A stretch of DNA of 37,515 bases from JAVVVD01 sp964642795 (GCA_964642795.1 CAZXRQ010000011.1:1-37515), one strand, 5' to 3'. Positions 16,227-25,638 are shown, numbered from the stretch's first letter. Numbers and translations: made by a program. The notes: a model not told the origin generated them from the letters alone.

Positions 16227-18644
16227 ATGGATTTCAGCGAAAGATTTACCGAGGGTGCAAGCCATGCCCTCGCGCTGGCTCAGGACTGTGCAAAGGCAAT
16301 GGGGCACAACTATGTGGGCAGCGAGCACATACTCGTAGGCCTCATCCGTGAAGACGGCGCTGCGGCACAGGCGCTTGCCCGCACCGGCATATTTGAAAAA
16401 GAAGTGCTGGAGCGCGCAGACGAGCTGGTCGGGCGCGGCGATTATCACTTCACGGACAGCTTCGGCTACACCCCCCGCACCAAAAAGATATTAGAGCTTA
16501 GCCTGTACGAGGCCAAATCCCTCAAAAACAACTATATCGGCACGGAGCATGTGCTGCTTGCGATCATGCGCGAGCGGGACTGCGTTGCCGTGCGCATAAT
16601 GGAGGACCTCGGCGCGGATCTCGATGTACTAAAGCGCGCCCTCACCTCCAACTCTCCCAGGGTGCGGCGCACGGGTGACGCCAAGTCCGCCGATACCCCC
16701 GTTCTCAACCAGTATGCCCGCGACCTCACCGCGCTTGCGCAGGATGGGCTGCTGGATCCCGTTATAGGCCGCAGCGCCGAGATAACCCGCATTGTGCAGA
16801 TACTCAGCCGCCGCACCAAGAACAACCCCGTGCTAATAGGCGACCCCGGCGTGGGCAAGACCGCCATAATCGAAGGGCTGGCCCAGCGCATAGCCGCAAA
16901 TGAAATGCCGGATCTGCTCAAGGGAAAGCGCCTGGTAACGCTGGATCTTGGCAGTATGCTCGCCGGCACAAAGTACCGCGGCGAGTTTGAGGAGCGCATC
17001 AAGACCGCTATAAACGAGCTGAGTGAAAACGGCAGCACCATACTGTTCATCGACGAGCTGGACACCATCGTAGGCGCCGGCGCGTCGGAGGGCAGCATAG
17101 ACGCCTCCAGCATATTGAAGCCCGCTCTCGCCCGCGGTGAGATACAGGTCATTGGCGCTACCACGCTGGACGAATACCGCAAATACATCGAAAAGGATGC
17201 GGCGCTGGAGCGCCGTTTCCAGCCGGTGACGGTAAACGAGCCCACGCGCGACGAGGCCGTGGCCATACTGTTTGGCCTGCGCGACCGCTACGAGGCGCAT
17301 CACCACGCCCGCATAACCGACGAGGCTATACGCGCCGCCGTGGATATGTCCAGCCGCTATATAAGCGACCGGTTCCTGCCGGACAAGGCAATAGACCTTA
17401 TGGACGAGGCCGCAAGCCGTGCGCGCCTTGCTACCTACACCTCCCCTCCGGATATGAAGCAGCTGCAGAGCAAGCTGGATTCCATCATGAAGGAAAAGGA
17501 GGAGGCCATCGTAAACCAAAACTTCGAGCGCGCCGCCGCCCTGCGCGACGAGGAGAAGCTCGCCCGTAAATCCATAGACGAGCTGCGTACCAACTGGGAA
17601 TGTAAGCGCGACAGCACCGAATGTACCGTCACCGAGGACGACATTGCGGAGGTAGTCAGCGCATGGACGGGCATAGTCGCCACCCGTCTTGCCGAGGATG
17701 AAAGCAAGCGCCTTATACAGCTTGAGGAGCTGCTCAAACAGCGCGTGATAGGCCAGGACGAGGCGGTAAGCGCCGTGGCGCGCGCCATACGCCGCGCCCG
17801 CGCGGGGCTCAAGGACCCGGACCGCCCCATAGGCTCGTTTATATTCCTGGGGCCCACCGGCGTGGGCAAGACGGAGCTTTCCAAAACGCTTGCGGATGTG
17901 ATGTTTTCCCGTGAGGACGCTTTGATACGGCTGGATATGCCGGAATTCATGGAAGCCCACAGCGTATCCAAGCTGATAGGCTCACCGCCGGGTTACGTAG
18001 GCTACGACGAGGGCGGGCAGCTTACCGAGAAGGTACGCAGGAAGCCCTACTGTGTGATACTGCTTGACGAGATAGAGAAGGCGCACCCGGACGTATTCAA
18101 CCTGCTGCTGCAGGTGCTTGAGGACGGCCGGCTCACGGACTCCAAGGGGCGCACGGTGGATTTTCGCAACACCATCATTATCATGACCAGCAACGCCGGA
18201 GCAAATTCGGCCGGGCGCGGTTCGACGCTTGGTTTTTCCTCCTCCGACTCCGCCGCTGCGGACGAGCACATCCGCGAGGATATGCTCAGTCAGCTCAAAA
18301 AAGCCTTCCTGCCGGAGTTTATAAACCGCGTTGACGAAATAATCGTTTTTCACAGTCTCGACGCGGCGGATACCGAGCGCATCGCACACCTTATGCTTAA
18401 CGACGTTAAGGGCCGTCTGGCCGAGCGCGGCATAGATCTAAGCATAACCGACGCGGCGCTTAAACACCTTGCAGGCAGCGGCTTCGATCCCAAGTACGGC
18501 GCGCGTCCGCTCCGCCGCACGATACAGCACCAGGTAGAGGATGCGCTGAGCGAGGAGATAATCGCGGGGCGCATAAGCCTGGGCGACAGCGTCACGGCGG
18601 ACTGTTCGCACGGCACGCTCACCTTTACACCAAAGACCCGCTGA
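16227..18644 (+). CDS. clpC: Clp protease ATPase subunit ClpC
   Basis: 805-residue AAA+ unfoldase that feeds ClpP. Domains: N-terminal double Clp-N repeat (1-145), first AAA module with Walker A GDPGVGKT near 206 and FIDELDT, a middle UVR-like segment (about 417-452, NFERAAALRDEEK), second AAA module with GPTGVGKT near 542 and ILLDEIEKAHPDV, and the C-terminal D2 small domain. A ClpP-docking LGF loop is seen near 668. Start at 16227 follows GAGGTGG; the ATG at 16203 lies upstream of that site. ctsR, mcsA and mcsB, common clpC partners, are not adjacent. A terminator follows at 18701-18741. Confidence 0.97.
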   Translation: MDFSERFTEGASHALALAQDCAKAMGHNYVGSEHILVGLIREDGAAAQALARTGIFEKEVLERADELVGRGDYHFTDSFGYTPRTKKILELSLYEAKSLKNNYIGTEHVLLAIMRERDCVAVRIMEDLGADLDVLKRALTSNSPRVRRTGDAKSADTPVLNQYARDLTALAQDGLLDPVIGRSAEITRIVQILSRRTKNNPVLIGDPGVGKTAIIEGLAQRIAANEMPDLLKGKRLVTLDLGSMLAGTKYRGEFEERIKTAINELSENGSTILFIDELDTIVGAGASEGSIDASSILKPALARGEIQVIGATTLDEYRKYIEKDAALERRFQPVTVNEPTRDEAVAILFGLRDRYEAHHHARITDEAIRAAVDMSSRYISDRFLPDKAIDLMDEAASRARLATYTSPPDMKQLQSKLDSIMKEKEEAIVNQNFERAAALRDEEKLARKSIDELRTNWECKRDSTECTVTEDDIAEVVSAWTGIVATRLAEDESKRLIQLEELLKQRVIGQDEAVSAVARAIRRARAGLKDPDRPIGSFIFLGPTGVGKTELSKTLADVMFSREDALIRLDMPEFMEAHSVSKLIGSPPGYVGYDEGGQLTEKVRRKPYCVILLDEIEKAHPDVFNLLLQVLEDGRLTDSKGRTVDFRNTIIIMTSNAGANSAGRGSTLGFSSSDSAAADEHIREDMLSQLKKAFLPEFINRVDEIIVFHSLDAADTERIAHLMLNDVKGRLAERGIDLSITDAALKHLAGSGFDPKYGARPLRRTIQHQVEDALSEEIIAGRISLGDSVTADCSHGTLTFTPKTR

Positions 18645-18676
18645 CAATAGTTTACAATTTGTTTAACCAATATATC

Positions 18677-18705
18677 GTTACATTGTTCTACAAAAATGCT
18701 AAAAT
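18677..18705 (+). promoter_or_regulatory. Candidate promoter of the amidase gene
   Basis: GTTACA (18677-18682), 17-base spacer, TAAAAT (18700-18705) preceded by TGC. The predicted start near 18711 lies in the left arm of the following hairpin. Confidence 0.45.
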
Positions 18706-18741
18706 AACTCCACCGCGTATATGCGGGATGGAGTTATTTTT
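18701..18741 (+). terminator. Terminator after clpC, overlapping amidase leader
   Basis: AAAATAACTCCA pairs with TGGAGTTATTTT, with an inner CCGC/GCGG stem around GTATAT and a two-base bulge; a T-tract closes it. It sits 56 bases after the clpC stop and ends 6 bases before the amidase ATG. Its right arm contains GGAG, the only plausible ribosome binding site for the amidase. Confidence 0.8.
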
Positions 18742-18746
18742 TGTCG

Positions 18747-19805
18747 ATGATAGAGAAAAAGCTCACAGTTGCCATAATCGTTTTTACCGTATCGCTTGCA
18801 GTTTGCGGCGCGGCGCTTGCCGCACCGGCTTTTTCCGCCCCGCTGCAGCCCGGCGATGAAGGTGAGGCTGTAACAGTCCTGCAGGAGGAGCTTATTTCAC
18901 GCGGGCTGCTTGACGCGGCCACCGGCACGTTTGACGACGCCACTGCCGCAGCCGTTACCGCGCTGCAGCAGCAGCTCGGCGTTGAACCCACCGGCATATA
19001 TGACGAAATCACCCATGACGCGCTTTACGGCCTGCCAGGCGACAAACCTTCAGAACCCACGGAACCGGGCACGCCTAATATGCCGTCAGAGCCGCCGGAA
19101 GATGCCGCCACCCGATCCGATCTGCCCGCCGGCGAACCGGCCGACGCCACGCAGACAGCACTGCTCAGCGGCATAAGCATAGGCATAGACCCCGGCCATC
19201 AAAATACATTCGACGCCAATTTGGAGCCTGTTTCGCCGGATGATTCACGCACCAAGCCCTGCATGACCACCGGTACCGTCGGCGTACGCAGCGGTGTAAA
19301 CGAGCAGTATATCAACCTGCAGGTTAGCCTGCGGCTATGCTCCCTGCTGCAGGACGCGGGTGCGGATGTAACGCTGAGCCGTACCGACGGCAACGTGACG
19401 CTCTCCAACCGCGACCGCGCGCTGCTGATGAACAGTGCAAACGTAGATGTATGGGTGCGCGTACATTGCAACAGCGCCGCCAGCTGCCAGACCAACGGCG
19501 CGGCAGTACTCGTCCCCGCGCGCTCCGCCAATCCCGAGGTTTACGAAACCAGTATGCTGCTCGGTAAATGTATATATACCAGCTTTTGCACAACCACCGG
19601 TGCAAAGCGGCTTGGGGTAAGAACGGTGGCCACTCAAACCGCGTTCAACTGGTCTGACGCGCCCGTGATAACCGTGGAGCTGGGCTATCTTTCAAACACG
19701 GCCGAGGATATGCGGCTCAACCGCACAGACTACCAACAGCTGTGCGCATATGGCATATATCTTGGCATACTGGATTATGCTGAAACAGTGCTTTGCGTAC
19801 AATGA
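18747..19805 (+). CDS. N-acetylmuramoyl-L-alanine amidase with peptidoglycan-binding domain
   Basis: 352-residue secreted Amidase_3 zinc enzyme that cuts the bond between MurNAc and the stem peptide. Order: signal peptide (1-27), peptidoglycan-binding-1 domain (about 32-95, GDEGEAVTVLQEELISRGLL), a Pro/Glu linker, then the catalytic domain. Zinc ligands and catalytic acid are present: GIDPGHQ, GVNEQYINL, RVHCNSA and VELGYLSN. It could act in vegetative wall turnover, or in spore cortex or germination; the sequence does not decide. ATG 18747 is chosen over an in-frame TTG six bases earlier. The stop overlaps the next gene (ATGA). Confidence 0.93.
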   Translation: MIEKKLTVAIIVFTVSLAVCGAALAAPAFSAPLQPGDEGEAVTVLQEELISRGLLDAATGTFDDATAAAVTALQQQLGVEPTGIYDEITHDALYGLPGDKPSEPTEPGTPNMPSEPPEDAATRSDLPAGEPADATQTALLSGISIGIDPGHQNTFDANLEPVSPDDSRTKPCMTTGTVGVRSGVNEQYINLQVSLRLCSLLQDAGADVTLSRTDGNVTLSNRDRALLMNSANVDVWVRVHCNSAASCQTNGAAVLVPARSANPEVYETSMLLGKCIYTSFCTTTGAKRLGVRTVATQTAFNWSDAPVITVELGYLSNTAEDMRLNRTDYQQLCAYGIYLGILDYAETVLCVQ

Positions 19806-20584
19806 AGCGGCGGCCTGACAAGCATACATATTACAGGCTGCTGTCGGCTTTTTTGTCGGCGGCTGTTTTTATTTGCCACGGCTGTTCGATGTTTTCCTCC
19901 GGCATAAGCAGCGAAAGCGTTGAAGCGGCCGAACTACCCACCATGCAGAGCATAGTGGACGAGGGGAGCACTAACGAGAATCAATACGCCATACAGCAAA
20001 ATCCCGTAGCTGGGCTGTACGGCGCCTATACCGCCGGCACAAGCGACGGGCTGTGCAGGCTGGAGCTTATGCTGGTGCAGGCAAACACGCTGGATGCGTT
20101 GGACGCGCTAATTTCAATATATGAGCACAACGCACAGCTTTCCTGCGTTATGGTAAGCTGCGGAAGATTGACCTCCGCGAGCGCGGATGCGAATTCCGGC
20201 TTTTCCGATACGCTTATCGGCGCTGCAAACGGCAGCGGCAGCATAACATACGCAAGCTCCGGCGCGGCGATACTATCCTTCGTCTATGACGACGGGCGCA
20301 CACTTACGGGCAAGCTGATAACCAGCATACTGTTTTTCCGCATAACGGATGCGGACGGCGCGGTACTGCTTGATGCATATATCACTCAAGGCAACGGCGA
20401 ATGGCTGTCCTGCGTGGAGGAAAACGGCCTGCGCAGTGTGCTGTGCTGTGGCGACGAAGCGCGTTTTGTCTGCTTCCCGCTGACCGAAAGCGACTTTTCT
20501 GTAGCTGAGTATGCGCGAAAGCTCACCTGGGAAAGGCTGCTGGAAGGCCATTTAGACGCACAAATGCTTACAAGCGCGCAGTAG
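19802..20584 (+). CDS. Exported protein of unknown function
   Basis: 260-residue protein with no recognised family. A basic N-terminus (MKRRPDKHTYYRLL) and hydrophobic segment (SAFLSAAVFICHGC) suggest export; the cysteines give only a poor lipobox, so lipidation is unsure. The remainder is rich in small residues and predicted beta strands (FVYDDGRTLTGKLITSILFFRITDADG), with several cysteines. Its ATG overlaps the amidase stop by four bases, so the two are translationally coupled and may work together at the cell wall. Confidence 0.7.
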   Translation: MKRRPDKHTYYRLLSAFLSAAVFICHGCSMFSSGISSESVEAAELPTMQSIVDEGSTNENQYAIQQNPVAGLYGAYTAGTSDGLCRLELMLVQANTLDALDALISIYEHNAQLSCVMVSCGRLTSASADANSGFSDTLIGAANGSGSITYASSGAAILSFVYDDGRTLTGKLITSILFFRITDADGAVLLDAYITQGNGEWLSCVEENGLRSVLCCGDEARFVCFPLTESDFSVAEYARKLTWERLLEGHLDAQMLTSAQ

Positions 20585-20839
20585 CCGCCGTCATCTCCAT
20601 CGCGGTCTGCGCGCCCGGTAATATAATGCGTTGTACAGCCGGTTTGGTATTTCACTTGCCTAAAAACAGCTCGCCCTGATGGAGCGGCTCATATTCAACT
20701 GTTCACCTCATTTTTGTGCCATACCTGCGGCTTACACGCAGCATGCCGCGCTGTCGGGCGGCTGCAAGGGAGGTTGGCTGCTAAGCGATATACACGGCCT
20801 TCATAAAGGAGCAAAACAGCCAATGCTGAAGCTTCTGTC
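20585..20839. other. Convergent intergenic region
   Basis: 255 bases between convergent genes. Open frames here are extensions of the shadow over the flavoprotein. A short CAGC/GCTG stem followed by TTTT on the minus strand near 20810-20825 may be a weak terminator. I see no gene. Confidence 0.4.
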
Positions 20840-22069
20840 TTATACGCCGGAGCTTTTATCAGCATCCAGCGTCAAGCCCGCCAGATGTCCGCTCGACCAC
20901 GCCCATTGCAGGTTATACCCGCCGCAGTCGCCGTCCACGTCCAACACCTCGCCGGCTGCATATAGCCCGGATACCAGCCGGCTTTGCAGCGTAGCAGGGC
21001 AGAATTCCGATGTCTGCGCCCCGCCCGCCGCGACCTGCGCGGCATCAAAGCCCATCGTCCCTTGCACCGGCAGCGCAAAATCCTTGCAGGCGGCTGCGAT
21101 CCTGCGCAAATCGTCCTTTTTGAGCATACCCACGGGGGTGCTCAGCTCATAGCCGGCATATCGCAATACCGTGCGTCCAAGCCTGTTGTGCAGCACTCCG
21201 GTAAGCAGGTTTTCCGCCGTAAGGCTTCGCATTGTATTCCGCCTGCGCAGCAGTATGCTTTCTATCTCCTCCTGTGAAAAACTGTAAAGCAGGTCTATAT
21301 GCAGCATCACGTCCCCTGCCGCCGTCGCGGCCGCACGCGAAATATCAAAGGCGGCCGGGCCGCTGACGCCGAAATCGGTGAACTGTATCTCGCCCTCGCT
21401 CGCCGCCAGTACGCCGCCCCGCTGCATTAACACAGCCTTGGCTTCCGCCCTAACGCCCTTGAGCGAGCGCACATACGCATTATCCGTTTTGATCTGCACC
21501 AGCGCAGGATGCAGCTTTGTAATGCGGTGGCCCATGCTCTCTAAAAGCTCGTAGCCGCTCTTAACGCCCCCTACCCTTGCGCCCGCCATGCCCCCGCAGC
21601 AGATTATGACCTTATCCGCCTCTAGGGACGCATCGGCGGCGCTTACCAAAAAGCCGCCCGTCTTGATACGCCGCACGGAGACCACCTCAAGGCCCGTGAT
21701 CATCTCCACGCCGGCCGCCTCCGCGGCGAATCGCAAAACATCCACCACGCTTCCGGCATAGTTGGACAGCGGATACAGACGCCCGTCAGCCTCGGCCGCC
21801 GTTAAAAGCCCCAGCCCATGGAAAAATTCCAGCGTGTCGGCCACATCGAACCGTTTGATCACATCCATCGCAAAGGATGCGTCCCGCCCATGATAGTTAT
21901 CTTCCGCCAAGTTGAGGTTTGACAGGTTGCAGCGCCCGTTCCCGGTGGCCAGCAGCTTCTTGCCAACGCGGGGCTGGCGCTCCAGCAAACACACCTGTTC
22001 TCCGTTTTGAGCTGCCGTAACAGCGGCCATCATGCCGGATGCACCGCCGCCTATTACCGCTATCTTCAT
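20840..22069 (-). CDS. HI0933-family flavoprotein (NAD(P)/FAD-dependent oxidoreductase)
   Basis: 409-residue protein of the HI0933/YhiN family, sometimes annotated aminoacetone oxidase; the physiological reaction is unsettled. N-terminal Rossmann dinucleotide motif GGGASGMMAA follows the first strand, then GKKLLATGNGRCNLSN, a family hallmark, and C-terminal GLYAAGEVLDVDGDCGGYNLQWAWSSG. Full length. Start at 22069 follows AGGAGGG; the frame extends to 22105 without reason. Convergent with the amidase operon. Confidence 0.93.
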   Translation of the reverse strand: MKIAVIGGGASGMMAAVTAAQNGEQVCLLERQPRVGKKLLATGNGRCNLSNLNLAEDNYHGRDASFAMDVIKRFDVADTLEFFHGLGLLTAAEADGRLYPLSNYAGSVVDVLRFAAEAAGVEMITGLEVVSVRRIKTGGFLVSAADASLEADKVIICCGGMAGARVGGVKSGYELLESMGHRITKLHPALVQIKTDNAYVRSLKGVRAEAKAVLMQRGGVLAASEGEIQFTDFGVSGPAAFDISRAAATAAGDVMLHIDLLYSFSQEEIESILLRRRNTMRSLTAENLLTGVLHNRLGRTVLRYAGYELSTPVGMLKKDDLRRIAAACKDFALPVQGTMGFDAAQVAAGGAQTSEFCPATLQSRLVSGLYAAGEVLDVDGDCGGYNLQWAWSSGHLAGLTLDADKSSGV

Positions 22070-22137
22070 CCACCGGCCCTCCTTGTTGGGAACATGCCTA
22101 TACATTAACAGCAGCTCCGCTTCTCAGGCAATATTCT

Positions 22138-22164
22138 ATATTATAAAGCGGATATTATAAAGCG
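22138..22164 (-). repeat. Duplicated -10 boxes upstream of the flavoprotein gene
   Basis: A 13-base unit, ATATTATAAAGCG on the plus strand, occurs at 22138-22150 and 22152-22164. On the minus strand each copy carries a perfect TATAAT, so two -10 boxes lie 14 bases apart. No convincing -35 is seen for either. Confidence 0.6.
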
Positions 22165-22250
22165 CTTTCTTTACGGTATGCGCACAGCATACGTTTGCGA
22201 CTCATAGACGGGATTATAGAGCTATCACATATAAAACGCTGTCAGGAGCA

Positions 22251-23160
22251 TTACTTGATACAGAATCCGTCCCGAAGCAGCGGAGGGCCAGCGACGCCAT
22301 CCGAAGAAAGCGGATAGAGCATACATTCAAACTCTCCGCCTCTCGGAACGGTAAGAATGTATTCACCTGCCGCCGCAGTTTCGCATTGCTCATAGTTCAA
22401 AAGGATCGTTTTCTTAATAGCGCGGCGATCCATTTGGAATCGAATGCCAAGCCGCGTTGTACCATCCGCCATTTTTGCGTTGACCACGGCTGCTTTCGAG
22501 ATCCCGCTGGATAGAGAGCAGATCGAGCCTGTCAGCTCTGCTACCCAGTCGCCGTATTCGTCCGGAAAGGTAATTCCGTCATCTACATAAAGAAACCCGG
22601 CGTTACACGCGGGAAAGCATTTTTCATTGATGCGAAATGCCGGCCCTGTTTGCAATCCCTCGCCGCCCCAGCCAACAAACTCCACGGGGAAGCGCCCGTT
22701 ATCGGCAAAATGTCCCTCCCGGCGCCCGCCGGAAGCAGCTTGGACGGCATAAGCGCGGGATAGCGCGGGAGAAAGGCTCGCCGGGCAGTTTTTAAACGCG
22801 TATTTACCCATACTTTCAACGCCTTCGCCGCCCTGGATATTGGAAAGCATCGAACAGCCCTTAAAGGCGGCGGATTTGATCCTTGTAACGCCGCCGGGTA
22901 TGGAAAGCTCACGAAGACCGCCGCAGCCAAGAAAGGCCGAAAAACCAATGGAGTTAACCGTGTCCGCCATACGTATCTCTTTCATTTTGGCGCAGCCGCT
23001 AAACGCATAATCCGGTATACGGGTTAAGCCCGGCTCCATGTATACCCTTTCCAGCTCCGCACAGCGGCAGAACGCATATTCACCCATGCTGTGCAGGCTT
23101 GGGGGAAAACAGAAGCGTCTTTATCTCCTCGTAACAGCACTCAAAGGCATGCTCAGCTAT
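22251..23160 (-). pseudogene. BspA-type leucine-rich-repeat protein, 5'-truncated and frameshifted
   Basis: Remnant of a surface LRR_5 (BspA-like) protein. From 23087 down it reads MGEYAFCRCAELERVY..., with repeat units PDYAFSGCAKMKEI, FSAFLGCGGLREL and SAAFKGCSMLSNI, then a roughly 150-residue C-terminal region I do not recognise. Upstream of 23087 the frame meets a stop, but a second frame continues the repeats without a break (AEHAFECCYEEIKTLLF); the shift lies in the T4C5 run near 23101-23107. LRR sequence fades at about 23160, where MATE exporter sequence on the other strand begins. The N-terminus and signal peptide are lost. Confidence 0.75.
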
Positions 23161-24057
23161 ACCGGAGGCCAGCTCGTTCGCAGCGAGGGCGCAATCATGC
23201 CGTCCATTGTCGGAATGATGTTGGGCACGGTTATCAATGTAATACTCGACCCGGTCTTTATTTTTGCGCTGAATATGAGCATCCGCGGCGCAGCAATCGC
23301 CACTGTTTTGGGCAATGTCGGAGCAATGGGATATTACATCTGGTATTATCTGTCGGGCAAATCGCTGGTGAATTTCAAACCCGGATATATTTGCGGCGAG
23401 AAAAAGATATGGGGGCAGATATTTGCAATCGGTATTCCGGCGGCGCTCAGCCAGTTCCTTATGAGCGCCGCGCTTATCGTCTGCAACAATCTTGCCAAGC
23501 CCTACGGCGAGAATGCGGTTGCCGGGATGGGGGTGGCCGCAAAGCTGATGTACATAGGCACTTTCATTTTTATGGGCTTTTCGGCGGGCTGCCAGCCGCT
23601 TATCGGCTATAACTACGGGGCAAGGAATTTTCCCCGTGTCAAAGCGATCATTAAAAGCGGTATGCTGATTACGGAGGGTATAGGCGTCGCTCTGACGATA
23701 TTGTTCGGGCTCTTTGCCACCGGGCTGGTATCCGTTTTTACTCCGCTGACGGAGGTGATCTCAGCGGGCGCTACCGTTTTGCGCATCTATATGTGGTCGT
23801 TTCTGGTGCTTGGGCCTCAAATGCTCGCTTCCACAACGATCCAGGCTTTCGGAAAAGCAAAAGCCGCGATGCTGCTTTCCATTGCCAGACAGGGGCTTTT
23901 CTACATTCCGCTTTTATTCTTGTTAAACAGCGGTTTTACCTTCAAGGGACTGTTATGGGCTCAGCCGGCTGCGGACGCAGCCACCCTTGCGTTGGGGCTT
24001 GTCTTGCTTGCGGCTATTTTGAAAAAATGTGTTAAGGTCAGCGATTCATTGTTTTAA
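23161..24057 (+). pseudogene. MATE-family exporter, 5'-truncated
   Basis: C-terminal two thirds (about 296 residues) of a multidrug and toxic-compound extrusion protein. Recognisable MATE sequence starts at QLVRSEG (23170) and continues IVGMMLGTVINVILDPVFIF, IRGAAIATVLGN, FMGFSAGCQPLIGYNYGA and the last helices to the stop. Family members have about 450 residues and twelve helices; the first four or so are absent. The frame opens at 23038, but the part before about 23160 is antisense to the LRR gene and not MATE-like. No ribosome binding site fits the truncated form, so it is probably not functional. Confidence 0.75.
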
Positions 24058-24553
24058 CTACTTAAAATATGAATTTTGACATTCGATTACCGCCGCACGC
24101 AAGCTCCGCTTCAGTCGTGCTGACACTATCCGCAAAGCCCGTTGCAGGTAATACGGCTTTGTTCGTTCAGAAGCACGCGTACGGTTAGCACAACGGCAGG
24201 CAGCCTTAAGCCGGAGTATACGCAAAATAGTGAATAGGTTAATAAGGACGTTCCCTTTGCCGCGCCCCGCTGATATTTCTAAATATTCCGGCCAATAAAG
24301 CGCCGGTTCTTTTATAATGCAGTTTTCATGAAAAAAACCTGCGGTTTTATGTCAGTTTTCATTGAAAGACTCGACAAATACTGGTATTATAAATACAAAC
24401 AGGTGTATGTAAAGCGCATAATTTGCAGGATTTGATCGGCTCAGGATATTTTGAGCCGCTTAGAACTCAATACTGTTAGCACGGCGGCAGTGATGCCGCT
24501 TTGCAAAGCTATAGGGCCATGATGAATAAGATTGGCAGCCAGTTGCATCCTTT
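24058..24553. other. Intergenic region, no gene seen
   Basis: About 500 bases with no supported reading frame. It holds a 7-bp hairpin CGGCTCA/TGAGCCG (24437-24458) and a GCGGCA/TGCCGC hairpin near 24486-24501. With the strong terminator that follows, these could be a small RNA or a leader, but I match no known RNA family. Confidence 0.4.
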
Positions 24554-24593
24554 AAAAACAACGGCCGCTAAATTAAAAGCGGCCGTTGTTTTT
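24554..24593. terminator. Perfect bidirectional terminator
   Basis: AAAAACAACGGCCGC (24554-24568) and its exact reverse complement (24579-24593) form a 15-bp stem around a 10-base A/T-rich loop. A- and T-tracts at the arms make it an intrinsic terminator in both directions. No gene ends nearby on the plus strand except the MATE remnant 500 bases away, so it may end an unannotated RNA. Confidence 0.8.
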
Positions 24594-24679
24594 AGGCCTG
24601 CATGTTGCACGGCCTTCCGCGCGAATCTAACGCTGCCCTGCGGAAGCAGCTTACCTGGCTGCATTGCGTATGATCGCAG

Positions 24680-24714
24680 ATTTACTGTTTACCCTCTGGT
24701 AAGGCTCAGTAAAT
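24680..24714. promoter_or_regulatory. Nested inverted repeat before the kinase locus
   Basis: ATTTACTG (24680-24687) pairs with CAGTAAAT (24707-24714), enclosing TTACC-CTCT-GGTAA (24689-24702). It lies 40 bases before the kinase ATG. Could be an operator or a leader hairpin. Confidence 0.5.
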
Positions 24715-24753
24715 AATCTTGCCTGCTTGTGCCGGCGTAAGGATGTGACCTGT

Positions 24754-25638
24754 ATGATTTCACACAAGATAACGGACGAAAAATCCGGCGGCTCTGCCGC
24801 GGCGAGCCCCCGAAAAGAGCCTGACAGGATGGTCATAATCACCGTCCTGTCACTGCTGGCTGCCGTTATCGTCATCAGCGTCATGTTCGGCGGGCTGATC
24901 AGAAGCTACCGCAGCAGCACCGCACAGGAAAGTGCCGCGCATCTGACGGAGATCAACCAGGAGCTGCGGCTGTATGTTGAAGCCAAAATCAGTGAATACT
25001 GGAATGCGGCTCACAGCATTGCCAACAGCATTCGCGTGGCAAATACTGATGATGCCGATATGCTGGAGTTTCTTGCGGACCAGCGGGACATTTACGGTAT
25101 GTCCAACGTCACTCTATACACCCGGAGCGGCTATGCCGTCAACGCGGATGGAAGCGTTCTTCAAAACGATATAGCATCCGATACGGTCGCCCATATCAGC
25201 GACAACGGGGAATCCCTGTCAATCAAAGAGTCAATCGTCGTTTACACGGTCGCGATCGATACGGCCGCGCTGTATCACGGCTCCCAAATCGTTGCCGTAT
25301 CAGTAGAACAAAACCTCAGCTCTTTCCTGGACAACATGGGTATCTCCTCTTTTGAAGGGGCGGGCCATTTATATCTTACCAATAATAGCAGCGCGGTCAT
25401 CAGCAAGCTGACACGCCCCGACTCCGTTAGCGTATATAACCTTTTTTCGCTGCTGGAGGAGAGCGCGATAGAGCCGCTGTCCGACAGTGCGGATTCTGAG
25501 GACGAGCTGCTCACCTGCGATGATTGCCACGTTTTCCTGCGTAAAACGGATAAAGGCGATGAGTACGTTGTCGCGTCTCCGATCCAAACAGGCTATGACG
25601 AAATGACGAAATGCGTCTGTTCTATTTTGTGCCGGTGA
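24754..25638 (+). pseudogene. Sensor histidine kinase A, N-terminal sensor part, cut by 8-bp duplication
   Basis: N-terminal piece of a membrane sensor kinase: basic cytoplasmic start, first membrane helix (about 27-50, MVIITVLSLLAAVIVISVMF), then an extracytoplasmic ligand-binding region of roughly 230 residues of the Cache-like type. The frame is broken by a perfect tandem duplication of GACGAAAT (25597-25604 and 25605-25612), after which it runs into CVCSILCR and stops. Removing one copy restores QTGYDEMRLFYFVPVNVV, which continues directly into the next frame. ATG 24754 lies 10 bases after AAGGA. The halves could be rejoined by loss of one repeat copy. Confidence 0.8.

Noticed and set aside
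16833..17960. Long minus-strand reading frame (375 codons)
   Set aside because: Lies wholly over clpC, composition is that of an antisense shadow, and no ribosome binding site or family match is seen.
20822..21152. Plus-strand frame starting after AAGGAG near 20809
   Set aside because: Almost all of it is antisense to the C-terminus of the HI0933 flavoprotein.
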